Numbered from the stretch's first letter, positions 1 to 7,580 are shown. The stretch: DNA of 14,583 nt from JBKQWK01 sp052139595 (GCA_052139595.1 JBKQWK010000159.1:1-14583), one strand, 5' to 3'. The notes: a model not told the origin generated them from the sequence alone. Numbers and translations: made by a program.

Positions 1-282
1 TTGTCAATTGCCCGCCGGTATCTCTTCATTGCAGAGGTCGTCACCGTTCAAGTGATGGTGCAAGAGACGACAGAGCCCGCTCTCAGCTAACCCAGCGGTC
101 GATCGAGGTGACGGTCACCGACCTGACCTTAGCGCACTGCAGGTCGGTTCTGATCGTCTCCAGATCACGTCGCACGATCGCCGGATCAATGGAGTGCGCC
201 TTTGGTACCCGCAGACGCAGCGACGAGCGGAACCTCTCTTGCCGGCGTCTGAAACCTCTGCGGTCCCGGTGGATAACGGCAC
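1..282. other. Left-edge stretch without a supportable gene
   Basis: No convincing gene is visible. A short plus-strand frame is open from the window edge to a TAA at 88-90 and could be the last 29 codons of an upstream gene, but it has no recognisable motif. A 13-bp perfect palindrome, GGTGACGGTCACC, sits at 107-119 and could be a regulator site. The minus-strand frame that is open across this region and into the next gene lies opposite clear GT51 coding sequence and is a shadow. Confidence 0.4.
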
Positions 283-1278
283 GTGCCGGGCAACTTGGCA
301 CCAAACTTGTCTGAGAAACGCTTGTCCCGCAACGATAGCCCGGGCGACGGGAGACGGCGCGGGCGACGGGCGCTGCTCGTCGGCCTCCTCCTTCTCGTCG
401 GCTTGGCCGCGGCCGGGGCCGGCTACGTAGCCGGCCTGCCCAGCGTCGGCGACGCTCAAGCGCGGGTGGCAGCCATCCTCGTGGCTCACCACAGCGCGGC
501 CAGCAATGGCCGCTTGCCAAGCAGGCTCGCCATTGCTGTCGTTGCCACCGAAGACGAACACTTCTACGACAACGTCATCTACGACGTCGCTACCGGCATG
601 GGACGGGCGACCGTCGCCCTGCTTGCCGGCAGTCACGACCCGGCCGGCAGCACCATTGCCCAGCAGCTCGCTAAACAGCTCTACAGCCAGGGGACCGGAC
701 CTCTCGCTGCCGTGCGTGAGATTGGCCTCGGCATCAAGCTTGCCTTGTGCTACCCCCGGCAGCAACTGCTCGCCATGTACCTGAGCGTCAACTACTACGG
801 CAACGGTGACTGGGGCGATTGCGCAGCGGCCGCTGGCTACTTTGACACCACTCCGGCCCAGCTTACCTAGGCCCAGGTGAGCCTGCTCGCCGGTCTCTTG
901 CAGGCGCCGTCGGCCTACGATCCCCTGAACCACTTCACTCTCGCGAAGCAGCGCCAGCGTCAGGTTCGCGACCAGCTCGTGGCAAATCACGACCTCAGCC
1001 GTGCTCAGGCCACCATCGTGTATCGGCAGACGCTGGCTCTGAGCGGGGCGCACACAGCGCCGTGGTCGCCCCGCGTCGGCAGGAGAAGCCGACATCGATG
1101 CCCCAGCCTAGGCGTTAGCGTTCGGGGACGACCCGTTTCATCGCGCGGCGGCCGGGCTTTCGCCAGCGCCGGCTCAACAGGGGTAAGAGCACATCAAACG
1201 CATGCCTGTCGAGCCACAACGATGCGCCTGCCGAGCCGCGACAGGCAGGCCGTTGCCACTGAGAGAGGCTCACGGTAG
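283..1278 (+). pseudogene. Monofunctional peptidoglycan glycosyltransferase (GT51), interrupted by an in-frame amber codon
   Basis: GT51 enzymes polymerise lipid II into glycan strands at the outer face of the membrane. Residues about 24-50 form a basic stretch plus one membrane anchor. The donor-site motif ATEDEHFYDN holds the expected catalytic Glu at residue 90, and STIAQQLAKQLY follows at 123-134. The later motif LYLSVNYYGNG (LYLN.VYFG-like) is also present. No transpeptidase domain follows, so this is the stand-alone type. A TAG at 868-870 ends the frame after residue 195. The same frame resumes at once with AQVSLLAGLLQAPSAYDPL, a very conserved GT51 segment usually preceded by Trp, so TGG to TAG is the likely change. 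Homology fades near 1045 and the frame stays open to a TAG at 1276-1278, so the native end may also be lost. The GTG at 283 has only a weak GGTGG upstream, and TTG codons at 295 and 307 are alternatives. It is a pseudogene unless amber is suppressed. Confidence 0.8.
1203..1247. repeat. 9-bp inverted repeat (TGCCTGTCG/CGACAGGCA)
   Basis: TGCCTGTCG at 1203-1211 pairs perfectly with CGACAGGCA at 1239-1247 around a 27-nt loop. It lies in the poorly conserved tail after the GT51 homology ends. It could be a transcript-end structure for the GT51 gene, but no T-tract follows. Confidence 0.3.
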
Positions 1279-1283
1279 CTTGC

Positions 1284-1309
1284 GATTGTGACGATCCTGA
1301 GAGGGGTAT
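1284..1309 (+). promoter_or_regulatory. Possible SigB/SigF-type promoter
   Basis: GGGTAT at 1304-1309 matches the -10 element of general-stress (SigB/SigF-group) promoters. A partial -35-like GATTGT lies at 1284-1289, 14 nt upstream. It would give a leader of about 75 nt for the gene starting at 1393, which precedes a universal stress protein. The -35 is a poor match, so this is tentative. Confidence 0.2.
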
Positions 1310-1392
1310 TTCGTCTGCACGGAACCTACGAGATTCGCACCGTGGTGAATTCGAGCCGGACCTCGGTGTAAAAGGTGAAAGGAGGCCGCAAG

Positions 1393-2109
1393 GTGTCTGC
1401 GCAGCGGTGGCTCTGGGAAGGAACGGGCCGTGGTGCAGCGCCGGCGGCAGATGGCAGTCGCCGCCGGCCGGCCGTAGTCAGGGCGAATGATCTGGCTCAG
1501 ATGCTCGGCGACGACGAGCCCCGTGACGGACACGGCTTTGCGCGTCTTTCGGCCACGAGGTCTGATTTCGTGTTCATGGCCGAGATGCTTGCCCGCGAAC
1601 GTAGTCTTGTTCGCGGGCTGAGCGACGAGCCGGCCGGCGGTCGGCGCTTGGGCACGGGTGCCAATGGCAGGCGCCGAGAGCTGCTCGTACTTCCCGACGT
1701 TGCGGCCCTGCTCGCAGCCATCGATGTTAGCACGGTGGGCTTCTTCGGCCACCTGCGCAAGGGGATCGGGCACGCAATTCTGTTCGAACTCGAGGCGACG
1801 CTTGAAGAGACGTTTAGTACCTACGCCGCCGTGGGGCTACTCAGCTACTACGACCTCGGTTCTGAGCACGGGCGATTCGGCAACCTTGTGCTTTTCTCAC
1901 GGCCGGATGGTCCTGAGTTGTGGCATGCCAATCAGATCCATCAACAGGCGGTTGCGGTGGCAGCGCGCCACTACGAATATATCCGCCTCCATCACGGTCA
2001 CCTGCCCGGACCGCTCCTGGGAAACGGCGAGTTGGCTATCGAACGTACCAGTTATCTCGATTATCGCGGCGAACGCCTGTGGCGCGGCGCACGCAAATAC
2101 TCGTCGTGA
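1393..2109 (+). CDS. Conserved 238-aa protein of unknown function
   Basis: I cannot assign a function or a named domain. The translation is coherent from end to end. It opens with RWLWEGTGRG and an N-terminal block holding NDLAQMLGDD (about 32-41). A low-complexity Gly/Arg linker (about 80-96) separates this from a C-terminal domain of about 140 residues. That domain contains FGHLRKGIGH (118-127), LLSYYDLG (149-156), GNLVLFSRPD (163-172), LWHAN (176-180), ARHYEYIRLHHG (191-202) and YLDYRGERLWRGARKY (221-236). The pattern resembles hypothetical proteins I recall from Thermoleophilia genomes, but that is memory and not a search. There is no signal peptide or membrane segment. GTG at 1393 is chosen because AGGAGG at 1380-1385 sits 7 nt before it; the GTG at 1375 lies upstream of that site. 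The universal stress gene follows after 80 bp on the same strand, so the two may be co-transcribed. Confidence 0.75.
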   Translation: MSAQRWLWEGTGRGAAPAADGSRRRPAVVRANDLAQMLGDDEPRDGHGFARLSATRSDFVFMAEMLARERSLVRGLSDEPAGGRRLGTGANGRRRELLVLPDVAALLAAIDVSTVGFFGHLRKGIGHAILFELEATLEETFSTYAAVGLLSYYDLGSEHGRFGNLVLFSRPDGPELWHANQIHQQAVAVAARHYEYIRLHHGHLPGPLLGNGELAIERTSYLDYRGERLWRGARKYSS

Positions 2110-2189
2110 ACGGCCATTCATCTGGGCTCGGATGCACGGCTCAAGGCGTGGCGCTCGCGGCACGTGGCTCAGTCAGAAAAGAGGTTGTC

Positions 2190-2708
2190 ATGTCAGCGAT
2201 AACAGCGAATCAGCCTGACAATCAGGGCAAAGCAGCGGTTGCGCCCGAATCTCAAACCCGCACCCTGGTGGTTGGCTACGACGGCTCCGAGTCGGCCAAG
2301 GTGGCGCTGACCGTGGCGATTGAGATCGCCTCCTGGGCGCAGGCGAGCAAGATCGTAATCGCCTGCGGACAGGGACAGCCCTCGTTCTGGTCAGCCTTTA
2401 CCTACGCCAACTGGACACCCGCAGTCCTGCCCGAGGGGCTGATCGACGAACTGGAGGCGAAGATCGCCGACGATCTCGAAGAGGCCGCTGAGCGCGTACG
2501 TGCGGCGGGCATCGAGGCGACCACTGCCTGCATCCGCGAACATCCGGTCGACACCGTCCTCCGCGTTGCTCGCGAAACCCATGCCGCCTTGATTGTGGTT
2601 GGCGCCAAGGGGGCCGGCGCTCTGCACGACGTCGTCATGGGCTCGACCACCATGCACCTGCTCCATCATAGCGAGATTCCCGTCCTGGTCGTGCCGGCGC
2701 GCTCCTAG
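2190..2708 (+). CDS. Universal stress protein, UspA family, ATP-binding type
   Basis: This is a single-domain UspA-fold protein of 172 aa, of the cytoplasmic type that binds ATP and is usually induced under stress or energy limitation. The first strand and loop read VVGYDGSESAK, with the nucleotide-contacting Asp at residue 31. The C-terminal signature GAKGAGALHDVVMGST (138-153) fits the G-2x-G-9x-G-S/T ATP-binding motif exactly, and the protein ends in the usual PVLVVP strand. The first 20 or so residues are a polar, probably disordered extension. ATG at 2190 is chosen: GAGG at 2181-2184 is 5 nt upstream and the Usp fold begins shortly after. The in-frame start near 1920 would overlap the previous gene heavily and is rejected. 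A GC-rich hairpin follows the stop. Confidence 0.93.
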   Translation: MSAITANQPDNQGKAAVAPESQTRTLVVGYDGSESAKVALTVAIEIASWAQASKIVIACGQGQPSFWSAFTYANWTPAVLPEGLIDELEAKIADDLEEAAERVRAAGIEATTACIREHPVDTVLRVARETHAALIVVGAKGAGALHDVVMGSTTMHLLHHSEIPVLVVPARS

Positions 2709-2713
2709 CGGCC

Positions 2714-2730
2714 GGCGGCGCTCAGCCGCC
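2714..2730 (+). terminator. Hairpin after the universal stress gene
   Basis: GGCGGC at 2714-2719 pairs with GCCGCC at 2725-2730 around a 5-nt loop, starting 6 nt after the UspA stop. There is no T-tract, so intrinsic termination is only likely by position, as is common in GC-rich genomes. Confidence 0.4.
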
Positions 2731-2922
2731 AGTTCCTGCGTCAGCCGTCGAGGTGGCCGGCCGACGAGCGCGCCGTCTTTGCGGCGGCGTCATGGAGACA
2801 ATCTGGCTGGGCACCATGCGACCGCGGCGACAAGCGCGAACAACGATTTGGGGCGGGTCATGCCATGGCGGATGAGTCGTCGCGGCTGGCTTTGCGCGAT
2901 GTGCAATGCAGTGCGCTTCTCT

Positions 2923-2951
2923 TTGACAGCTTGTCTTCCTCAGCGTAGTTT
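2923..2951 (+). promoter_or_regulatory. Housekeeping-type promoter for the aminotransferase
   Basis: A perfect -35 TTGACA (2923-2928) is followed, after exactly 17 nt, by TAGTTT (2946-2951) as a weak -10. Transcription would start near 2958, giving a leader of about 38 nt with AGGGAGA just before the GTG at 2996. Confidence 0.5.
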
Positions 2952-2995
2952 CACCCTGTCGCGTGCTTCATCAACAGATACCCAGGGAGAACTTC

Positions 2996-4351
2996 GTGAC
3001 CGCCTCACTCGATCGCAATCGCCTCGCCACTCTGCTGGCTGTCGAAGAAGCGGACTTCAGCGCCGGCCACCCACGCTCTCGCGAACTCTCCCGGCAGGCG
3101 CAAGCGCATCTATTCGATGGTGTGCCGATGAACTGGATGACGCGCTGGGCGAGTCCGTTTCCGCTCTGGATCCTCGAGGCGCATGGTGCCTCGCTTACCT
3201 GCGTTGACGGACACGACTACATCGATTTCTGCCTCGGTGATACCGGGGCGATGACCGGTCACTCGCCGCGTGCCGCGGTCGAAGCGATCACGCGCCAGCT
3301 GCAGCGCGGCATCACGACGATGCTGCCCAGCGAGGATGCGCTCTGGGTAAGCGCTGAACTCGGGCGCCGCTTCGGTCTTAAGTACTGGCAGGTGGCGCTC
3401 ACGGCGACCGATGCCAACCGCTTCGCCCTGCGCCTCGCCCGCCATGTTACCAAGCGGGGGAAAATCCTCGTCTATAACTACTCCTATCACGGCTCGGCAG
3501 ACGAGACGATCATTACCATTAACGACGGCGTGCCGGGCCCCAAACCCGGTAACGTCGGGCCGCCGGTGAACCCGACCGTCACCACTAAAGTGATCGAGTT
3601 CAACGACGTCGCCGCCTTGGAACGCGCGCTTGAGCCGGGCGATGTCGCCTGTGTGCTCGCCGAGCCGGCGCTCACCAACATCGGTATCGTCTTGCCCGAG
3701 CCGGGCTACCATGAGGCTCTCCGTCGGCTCACGCGCGAGACGGGCACGCTGCTTATCATTGACGAGACGCACACGATCTGCGCTGGTCCCGGGGGCTGCA
3801 CCAAGGCTTGGGGTCTTAGCCCCGATCTGGTCACCATCGGCAAGTCGATCGGTAGCGGTGTACCCTGCGCCGTCTATGGTTTTAACCAAGAACTGGCCGA
3901 TCGCCTGCACGCCGACTGGGATTACCACGCCGCCGATGAGGGTGGCATTGGCGGCACCCTGGCCGGCAACGCTCTCTCCTTGGCGGCGATGCGCGCGACC
4001 CTCGCCGACGTACTCACTGAGGAGGCCTTTGCGGGCATGATTGCCCTGGGTGAGCGTTTTAGCGCCGGTGTGCAAGAAGTAGTGGACGAGTTCGCCTTGC
4101 CGTGGACGGTGACCCGCTTGGGCTGCCGGGCCGAGTACTGGCCGCGGCGCCTGCGAGCGCAGAACGGTGGTGAGGCGGCGGCAGCCGAAGACCAGCAACT
4201 CGACCGCTATCTGCACCTGTTCATGCTCAACCGGGGCATCGTCATGACGCCGTTTCACAACATGGCGCTCATGAGCCCAGCCACCTCGGTGGCCGATGTC
4301 GACCATCACAGCGAACTCTTTCGCGAGGCAGCGGTGGCGTTGTTTGGCTGA
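2996..4351 (+). CDS. Class III PLP-dependent aminotransferase (aspartate aminotransferase family, GSA-aminomutase-like)
   Basis: This is a fold-type I, class III aminotransferase of 451 aa that transfers amino groups through pyridoxal phosphate. IIDETHT holds the Asp (256) that contacts the PLP ring nitrogen. DLVTIGKSIGSG holds the Schiff-base Lys (283). YSYHGSADE is the usual ring-stacking YHG region, and GGIGGTLAGNALS precedes the small C-terminal domain. Where glutamate-1-semialdehyde aminomutase has SGTEA, this protein has TATDANRF (136-143), so it is unlikely to be HemL. I recall a subgroup annotated only as aspartate aminotransferase family with this variant, and its substrate is not known to me. 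GTG 2996 is preferred over in-frame GTG 2963 because AGGGAGA at 2984-2990 is 5 nt upstream. No neighbouring gene hints at a pathway. It seems to be a single-gene unit behind its own promoter. Confidence 0.9.
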   Translation: MTASLDRNRLATLLAVEEADFSAGHPRSRELSRQAQAHLFDGVPMNWMTRWASPFPLWILEAHGASLTCVDGHDYIDFCLGDTGAMTGHSPRAAVEAITRQLQRGITTMLPSEDALWVSAELGRRFGLKYWQVALTATDANRFALRLARHVTKRGKILVYNYSYHGSADETIITINDGVPGPKPGNVGPPVNPTVTTKVIEFNDVAALERALEPGDVACVLAEPALTNIGIVLPEPGYHEALRRLTRETGTLLIIDETHTICAGPGGCTKAWGLSPDLVTIGKSIGSGVPCAVYGFNQELADRLHADWDYHAADEGGIGGTLAGNALSLAAMRATLADVLTEEAFAGMIALGERFSAGVQEVVDEFALPWTVTRLGCRAEYWPRRLRAQNGGEAAAAEDQQLDRYLHLFMLNRGIVMTPFHNMALMSPATSVADVDHHSELFREAAVALFG

Positions 4352-4705
4352 GTGCGGTGGCACACGATCAGCGTCCCTGTCGCCGTGCTGCCTCAGCCGC
4401 TAGCACAAGGCGGTTACCTGCGGCTGCCGTAACGAGGCGCGACACTGCCCACCCAAAAACGTAAGACTCCCGCTGGCGACGCGCGAATCAGCAGGGCGCG
4501 TGTGATGAAGCACTTACGAGAGCCACCCGTTCAGACGAACAAACCAGCGAGAGACGGTGAGCACACACGGGAGCGTTGACAGCGACAACGGCAGCCAGCA
4601 GCTAAACGGCTGTCCGGCTGCCGCAGATGGCAAGCGAGAGACGGCAAACGCCGGTCTCCAAGTCGCTGACAGCTCGCGGGCAACAGCGCAGCGCAGCGAG
4701 ACAAG
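4352..4705. other. 354-bp gap with hairpin, no gene
   Basis: No coding frame here is convincing. The stretch holds a TTGACA at 4576-4581 without a good -10, and a branched inverted repeat at 4589-4623. The minus-strand frame across 4531-4887 runs through this gap into the next fragment and has no recognisable content. Confidence 0.4.
4589..4623. repeat. Inverted repeat upstream of the truncated flippase-like gene
   Basis: CGGCAGCC at 4589-4596 pairs with GGCTGCCG at 4616-4623. A nested CAGC/GCTG pair (4599-4602 with 4609-4612) could extend the structure. It lies about 80 nt before the fragment's ATG and could be a leader structure. Confidence 0.3.
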
Positions 4706-4915
4706 ATGAGCGACTGGCCTGAGGCGACAAACCGCACTGCCTCAGCCGACGTGCACCTGCCGGCGCCGCCAAGACACGTTTTCCCAGTCAGGCGCTTGAT
4801 CTTGCTCACACTCGCCTTGCTTGGGCTGTACTTTGTCTGGCCCAACCTCGTCAGCGTGTTTTCGCAAGTGCCGCGCTGGCGCTCCATTACCTGGTTCTGG
4901 TTAGTCGCGGCATAG
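4706..4915 (+). pseudogene. 5' fragment of a flippase-like membrane protein gene (UPF0104 / LPG-synthase TM type)
   Basis: Only 69 codons remain. A polar N-terminus of about 27 residues precedes one hydrophobic segment (RRLILLTLALLGLYFVWPNLVSVF). Then QVPRWRSITWFWLVAA enters what would be the second membrane helix, and a TAG at 4913-4915 stops it. The helix-WPxLVxVF-linker-helix pattern is typical of the N-terminus of the family that includes lysylphosphatidylglycerol synthase membrane domains and UPF0104 proteins, normally about 300 aa or more with 7-9 helices. The break coincides with the 3' end of the opposing dehydrogenase fragment, so this is a recombination or deletion scar and not a small gene. 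No strong ribosome-binding site is seen before the ATG. The family call rests on one short region and is moderately sure. Confidence 0.6.
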
Positions 4916-5447
4916 CGCCATGCAGGCGCGCAGGGATCACGAGCCAGGGCGGCACGAACACCTCGGCGACGCCGTTCTCGGCGGCGGCGACAAGCTTCTC
5001 GGCGACTGTCGCCGGATCTGCCAGGCGCGAAAAACGACGACTGTAGAGACGACCTTCGTGCCTGGAGAAGTCCGTCTTCACCGCTGCCGGTAGGACGACG
5101 GTCACACCGACGCCCGTCCCAGCCAACTCAAGGCCCACGCTCTCCGGAAAGGTAACCAAACCGGCCTTGCTGGCACTGTACACCGCTTCACCGGGTGCGC
5201 CGAGATAGCCAGTGATCGAGGCTACATTGACGATCTGGCCGTAGCCACGGCGTACCATGTCCGGGGCGAGAGCCGCCGTGAGACGCATCGGTACGGCGAG
5301 ATTGGGCTGCCCCAGCTCACTGGCGTGTTCGCCTTTGATTCCGCTAAACGGCCCGTACCAGCCGACGCCAGCATTGTTGACCGGAAGGTCAACCGTGCCT
5401 GCCCAGGCCAGCAGTCGCTCCTCGCTGAATTGGTCGAATGTTTCTTC
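4887..5447 (-). pseudogene. Short-chain dehydrogenase/reductase, N-terminally truncated
   Basis: The minus-strand frame is open for 187 codons after a TGA at 5448-5450. It reads as the back two-thirds of a classical SDR oxidoreductase: VDLPVNNAGVGWYGPF (the NNAG motif, usually VLVNNAG), then NVASITGYLG with the active-site Ser, then AVYSASKAG with the active-site Tyr and Lys. The segment GLELAGTGVGVTVVLP and the C-terminal FVPPWLVIPARLHGAMP follow. The first 75 or so residues, including the TGxxxGxG dinucleotide-binding loop, are missing, so it cannot bind NAD(P) normally. The first ATG, at 5288, lies after the NNAG motif and is not a true start. The C-terminus loses its family pattern near 4905, where the sequence becomes the flippase-like fragment. 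Both ends therefore look cut. Confidence 0.8.
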
Positions 5448-5639
5448 TCAGGGGGAGTGGATCAGCTGCGTGTCAAGTCTCACCACCCCCGTTCCACTTT
5501 GGCTCCAGGAGTACTGGTACACCCGCTGCCTGGGCGCTGCAAGGAGTCTCGGGTTTGCGTGGTCGTCCCGTTGCAGTGGCCAAGGAGCCGTGCTCTTTGC
5601 TGCGGTGATCCTTGATCGCATGCGTTCTGATGAGTTCGC

Positions 5640-5830
5640 CGGCACGCATGACTTGCGCCATAGCTACGCCACGTTAGCTCTCGGCAGTGGTGTCAACCCA
5701 CGGATGGTCTCGGGCAGACTCGAACACTCAACGGGTCGCGGTCACCCTCGATGTCTATTCGCTCGTCCTGCCGCAGCCGGATCAGCAGGCCGCTGTCGCC
5801 ATCGCTGACCTCTTGCGGCCAGCATCCTGA
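5640..5830 (+). pseudogene. Tyrosine recombinase (integrase) C-terminal remnant, frameshifted (copy A)
   Basis: Only the last 60 or so codons of a phage-type integrase remain. THDLRHSYATLALGSGVNPRMVSGRLEHST contains the HxxR box (HDLR) and the later His box (EHST, normally GHST). Immediately afterwards the frame breaks at the GGG of 5733-5735. Removing one G restores VAVTLDVYSLVLP, which carries the nucleophilic Tyr, and the rest of the C-terminus to a TGA at 5828-5830. So copy A carries a +1 insertion. The core-binding domain and the first catalytic Arg are absent. The 190 bp upstream (5451-5639) show no integrase homology that I can recognise. The retained part is a direct repeat of the copy at 8366-8545. 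Confidence 0.8.
5649..5830 (+). repeat. Direct repeat, left copy (integrase 3' end)
   Basis: These 182 bp align with 8366-8545 (180 bp) at about 80-85% identity by eye. The alignment begins with an identical TGACTTGCGCCATAGCTACG and ends at the TGA. The 2-bp length difference equals the +1 in this copy and the -1 in the other. The two copies bracket the APC permease in the same orientation. Confidence 0.75.
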
Positions 5831-5839
5831 AGGACGCGA

Positions 5840-5870
5840 GGGCGGGGTGAGCTGCAAGCTCACCCCGCCC
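5840..5870. terminator. Strong hairpin between integrase remnant A and the permease
   Basis: GGGCGGGGTGAGCT at 5840-5853 is perfectly complementary to AGCTCACCCCGCCC at 5857-5870, a 14-bp stem around GCA. It lies 9 nt after the remnant's stop and 42 nt beyond the permease's stop on the other strand, so it is placed as a bidirectional terminator. Neither side has a good T-tract. Confidence 0.65.
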
Positions 5871-5911
5871 CGACGACCCCAGGGGTTGATCTTCAGCGGC
5901 TCAGATCCAGA

Positions 5912-7420
5912 TCACGTCTCCTCGACGACGCCCTCCATGAGGGCATCCTCGGAGGTTTCGCCCATCTGTTGGCGACCGACGGCCCAAAATACCACCCCAA
6001 GCAGCAGCAGGACGACGAACGAGCCCAAGGTGAACACCTCGAAACGCAGCCGCGACATGCCCCAGTTGGCGGTGATCGAGTAGCTTTGACCGAGGACGTT
6101 GTTGATGAGACCCGGCCAGAGCAGCGTGATGCAGGTGACAACGGACAGGAACGTGGTGATGGTGGCACAAACCCAGAGGCCGACTTTTCCGCCCGGGACC
6201 ACATAGGGACGATGGACGTGCGGGTGGCTGGTGCGCAGGCGCACGATCGCCGGGATGAGAAACACATAGACGACGACGGTGAGCGAGGTGTCCAAAGCGA
6301 TCATCACGCCGATAAAAGATTTCAGGCTACCGCTCGTGACGAGGAAGATAAGGATGCAGAAGACAGAGCCGACGAGGCCCATGAGGATGGTCATCGGGAC
6401 CGGAGTGCCCTGCTTGCTGAACTTGCCGAGCAAACGAGGGGCCGACCCGTCGAGGGCGGCCACGGCCTGAACGCGAGCCGAGCCAAGGGTCCAGACCGCA
6501 GCCGAGAACACGTAAGTGAGGATCATGAGGGCGCCGACGACGTAGCCGAGGCCCTTGGCGGCGCTGCCCGCCACGCTGGTCAAGGCGATATTGGCGGCAT
6601 CGGAGAAGCCGCTGGCGGCGGTCAGGTCCTTCTGAGTGACCAGAAGCAGGATGCCGGCCATGATGGCGATATAGATGATACCCGAGATGAGCCCAGAGCT
6701 GAGGATAGCCTTGGGCACGTCCTTCTGCGGGTTGATCATCTCTTCCGATGCCGATGCCTGGAGTTCGAATCCTACCCAGAGGAAGACGATGACGCCGATG
6801 ATCGCGAGGAAACCGGTGACGCTGGGCGCGTACGAACTCGCGGGCGCGATGCCCTTGGGCAGGCCGTGCTTGACGAGGAAGGCAATCACCAAGCCGACAA
6901 AGATCACCATGGCCACGGTCTTTACCGCGGTGCCAATGTTACCCGCCCACTTGCCGTACTTTAAGCTGATGACTGAGAGACCGACGCAGACCCAGGTGAA
7001 AATGAGGCCGACGATGATCGACGCGGCTGTGCTCAACGGGTGCTTGGGAAAGTAGAAGGTGTCGAGGGCGCCGATCGACACGGCAGTCAGTGTGCCTCCC
7101 AGCCAGATGCCATTTGAGAGCCAGTACATCATGGTCGCGAGTTCAGCAGGGAGCTTGCCAAAGGCCATGCGACACCAGGCGTAGAGGCCGCCCTCTGCGG
7201 GGAAGGCGGCGGTCACCTCGGCAGTCAGAAGACCAAAAGGAACAAGAAAAAGAACGATTGATATCGCCAGCCAGGTGATCGCCTGACCAGCGCCATAGGC
7301 GGTGGTGTAGGCGACCGAGTCGAGGCCGATGATGGCGCAGGCACCAAACAGCGCCAGGTCCCAGCGGCGCAGGACTCGGTGAAGTTTGGCTTTCTCGGTG
7401 CGCATTGCCACGTCTGCCAT
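5912..7420 (-). CDS. APC-superfamily amino acid permease
   Basis: This 502-aa membrane protein has about 12 or more hydrophobic helices and the Amino acid-Polyamine-organoCation transporter pattern. The first helix, LALFGACAIIGLDSVAYTTAYG (about 23-44), has the unwound G-rich region typical of substrate binding. ELTAAFPxEGG-like VTAAFPAEGGLYAWCRMAFG follows helix 2, and SEEMINPQKDVPKAI is the usual conserved cytoplasmic loop after helix 6. The substrate cannot be read from sequence; glutamate/GABA- or general amino acid-type importers are the nearest pattern. ATG at 7420 is preferred because GGGAGG (complement of 7426-7431) sits 5 nt upstream. The GTG at 7483 would add 21 residues, RKRE-rich, ahead of it. 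A TAATAT-like -10 lies on the minus strand at 7514-7519 without a good -35. It is intact while all its neighbours from 4706 to 8545 are broken, and it is bracketed by two integrase remnants. Confidence 0.92.
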   Translation of the reverse strand: MADVAMRTEKAKLHRVLRRWDLALFGACAIIGLDSVAYTTAYGAGQAITWLAISIVLFLVPFGLLTAEVTAAFPAEGGLYAWCRMAFGKLPAELATMMYWLSNGIWLGGTLTAVSIGALDTFYFPKHPLSTAASIIVGLIFTWVCVGLSVISLKYGKWAGNIGTAVKTVAMVIFVGLVIAFLVKHGLPKGIAPASSYAPSVTGFLAIIGVIVFLWVGFELQASASEEMINPQKDVPKAILSSGLISGIIYIAIMAGILLLVTQKDLTAASGFSDAANIALTSVAGSAAKGLGYVVGALMILTYVFSAAVWTLGSARVQAVAALDGSAPRLLGKFSKQGTPVPMTILMGLVGSVFCILIFLVTSGSLKSFIGVMIALDTSLTVVVYVFLIPAIVRLRTSHPHVHRPYVVPGGKVGLWVCATITTFLSVVTCITLLWPGLINNVLGQSYSITANWGMSRLRFEVFTLGSFVVLLLLGVVFWAVGRQQMGETSEDALMEGVVEET

Positions 7421-7580
7421 GTGGACCTCCCGCTTTCGCCGCTCTGCTTCCCCAGGGTGATTCACTCCACTGGCAATGCCCACTCCACGAGAAGCCGTTC
7501 ACAACAGCTCTGCATATTACACAACAAGTTGCGTGTTTGCACTGGCCAGACGACAAGCTCATCACCGACTGGACGTCTCT

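Noticed and set aside
115..1095. Long minus-strand frame of 326 codons opposite the GT51 gene
   Set aside because: The plus strand carries unmistakable GT51 motifs here. The minus frame has no family pattern and is a mirror of GC-rich codon bias.
1658..2218. Plus-strand 186-codon frame overlapping the 238-aa gene and the Usp start
   Set aside because: It is out of frame with two better supported genes and rich in Arg/Ser/Thr without pattern.
3110..4363. 417-codon minus-strand frame opposite the aminotransferase
   Set aside because: The plus-strand protein has all PLP-site residues, so the opposite frame is a shadow.
6765..6785. GTTCGAATCC, resembling a tRNA T-loop
   Set aside because: It lies inside conserved permease coding sequence and has no flanking T-stem, acceptor or anticodon arm.
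5969..6964. 331-codon plus-strand frame rich in Asp, His and Arg opposite the permease
   Set aside because: Its composition is the typical antisense of membrane-protein codons, and the minus strand encodes a clear APC transporter.
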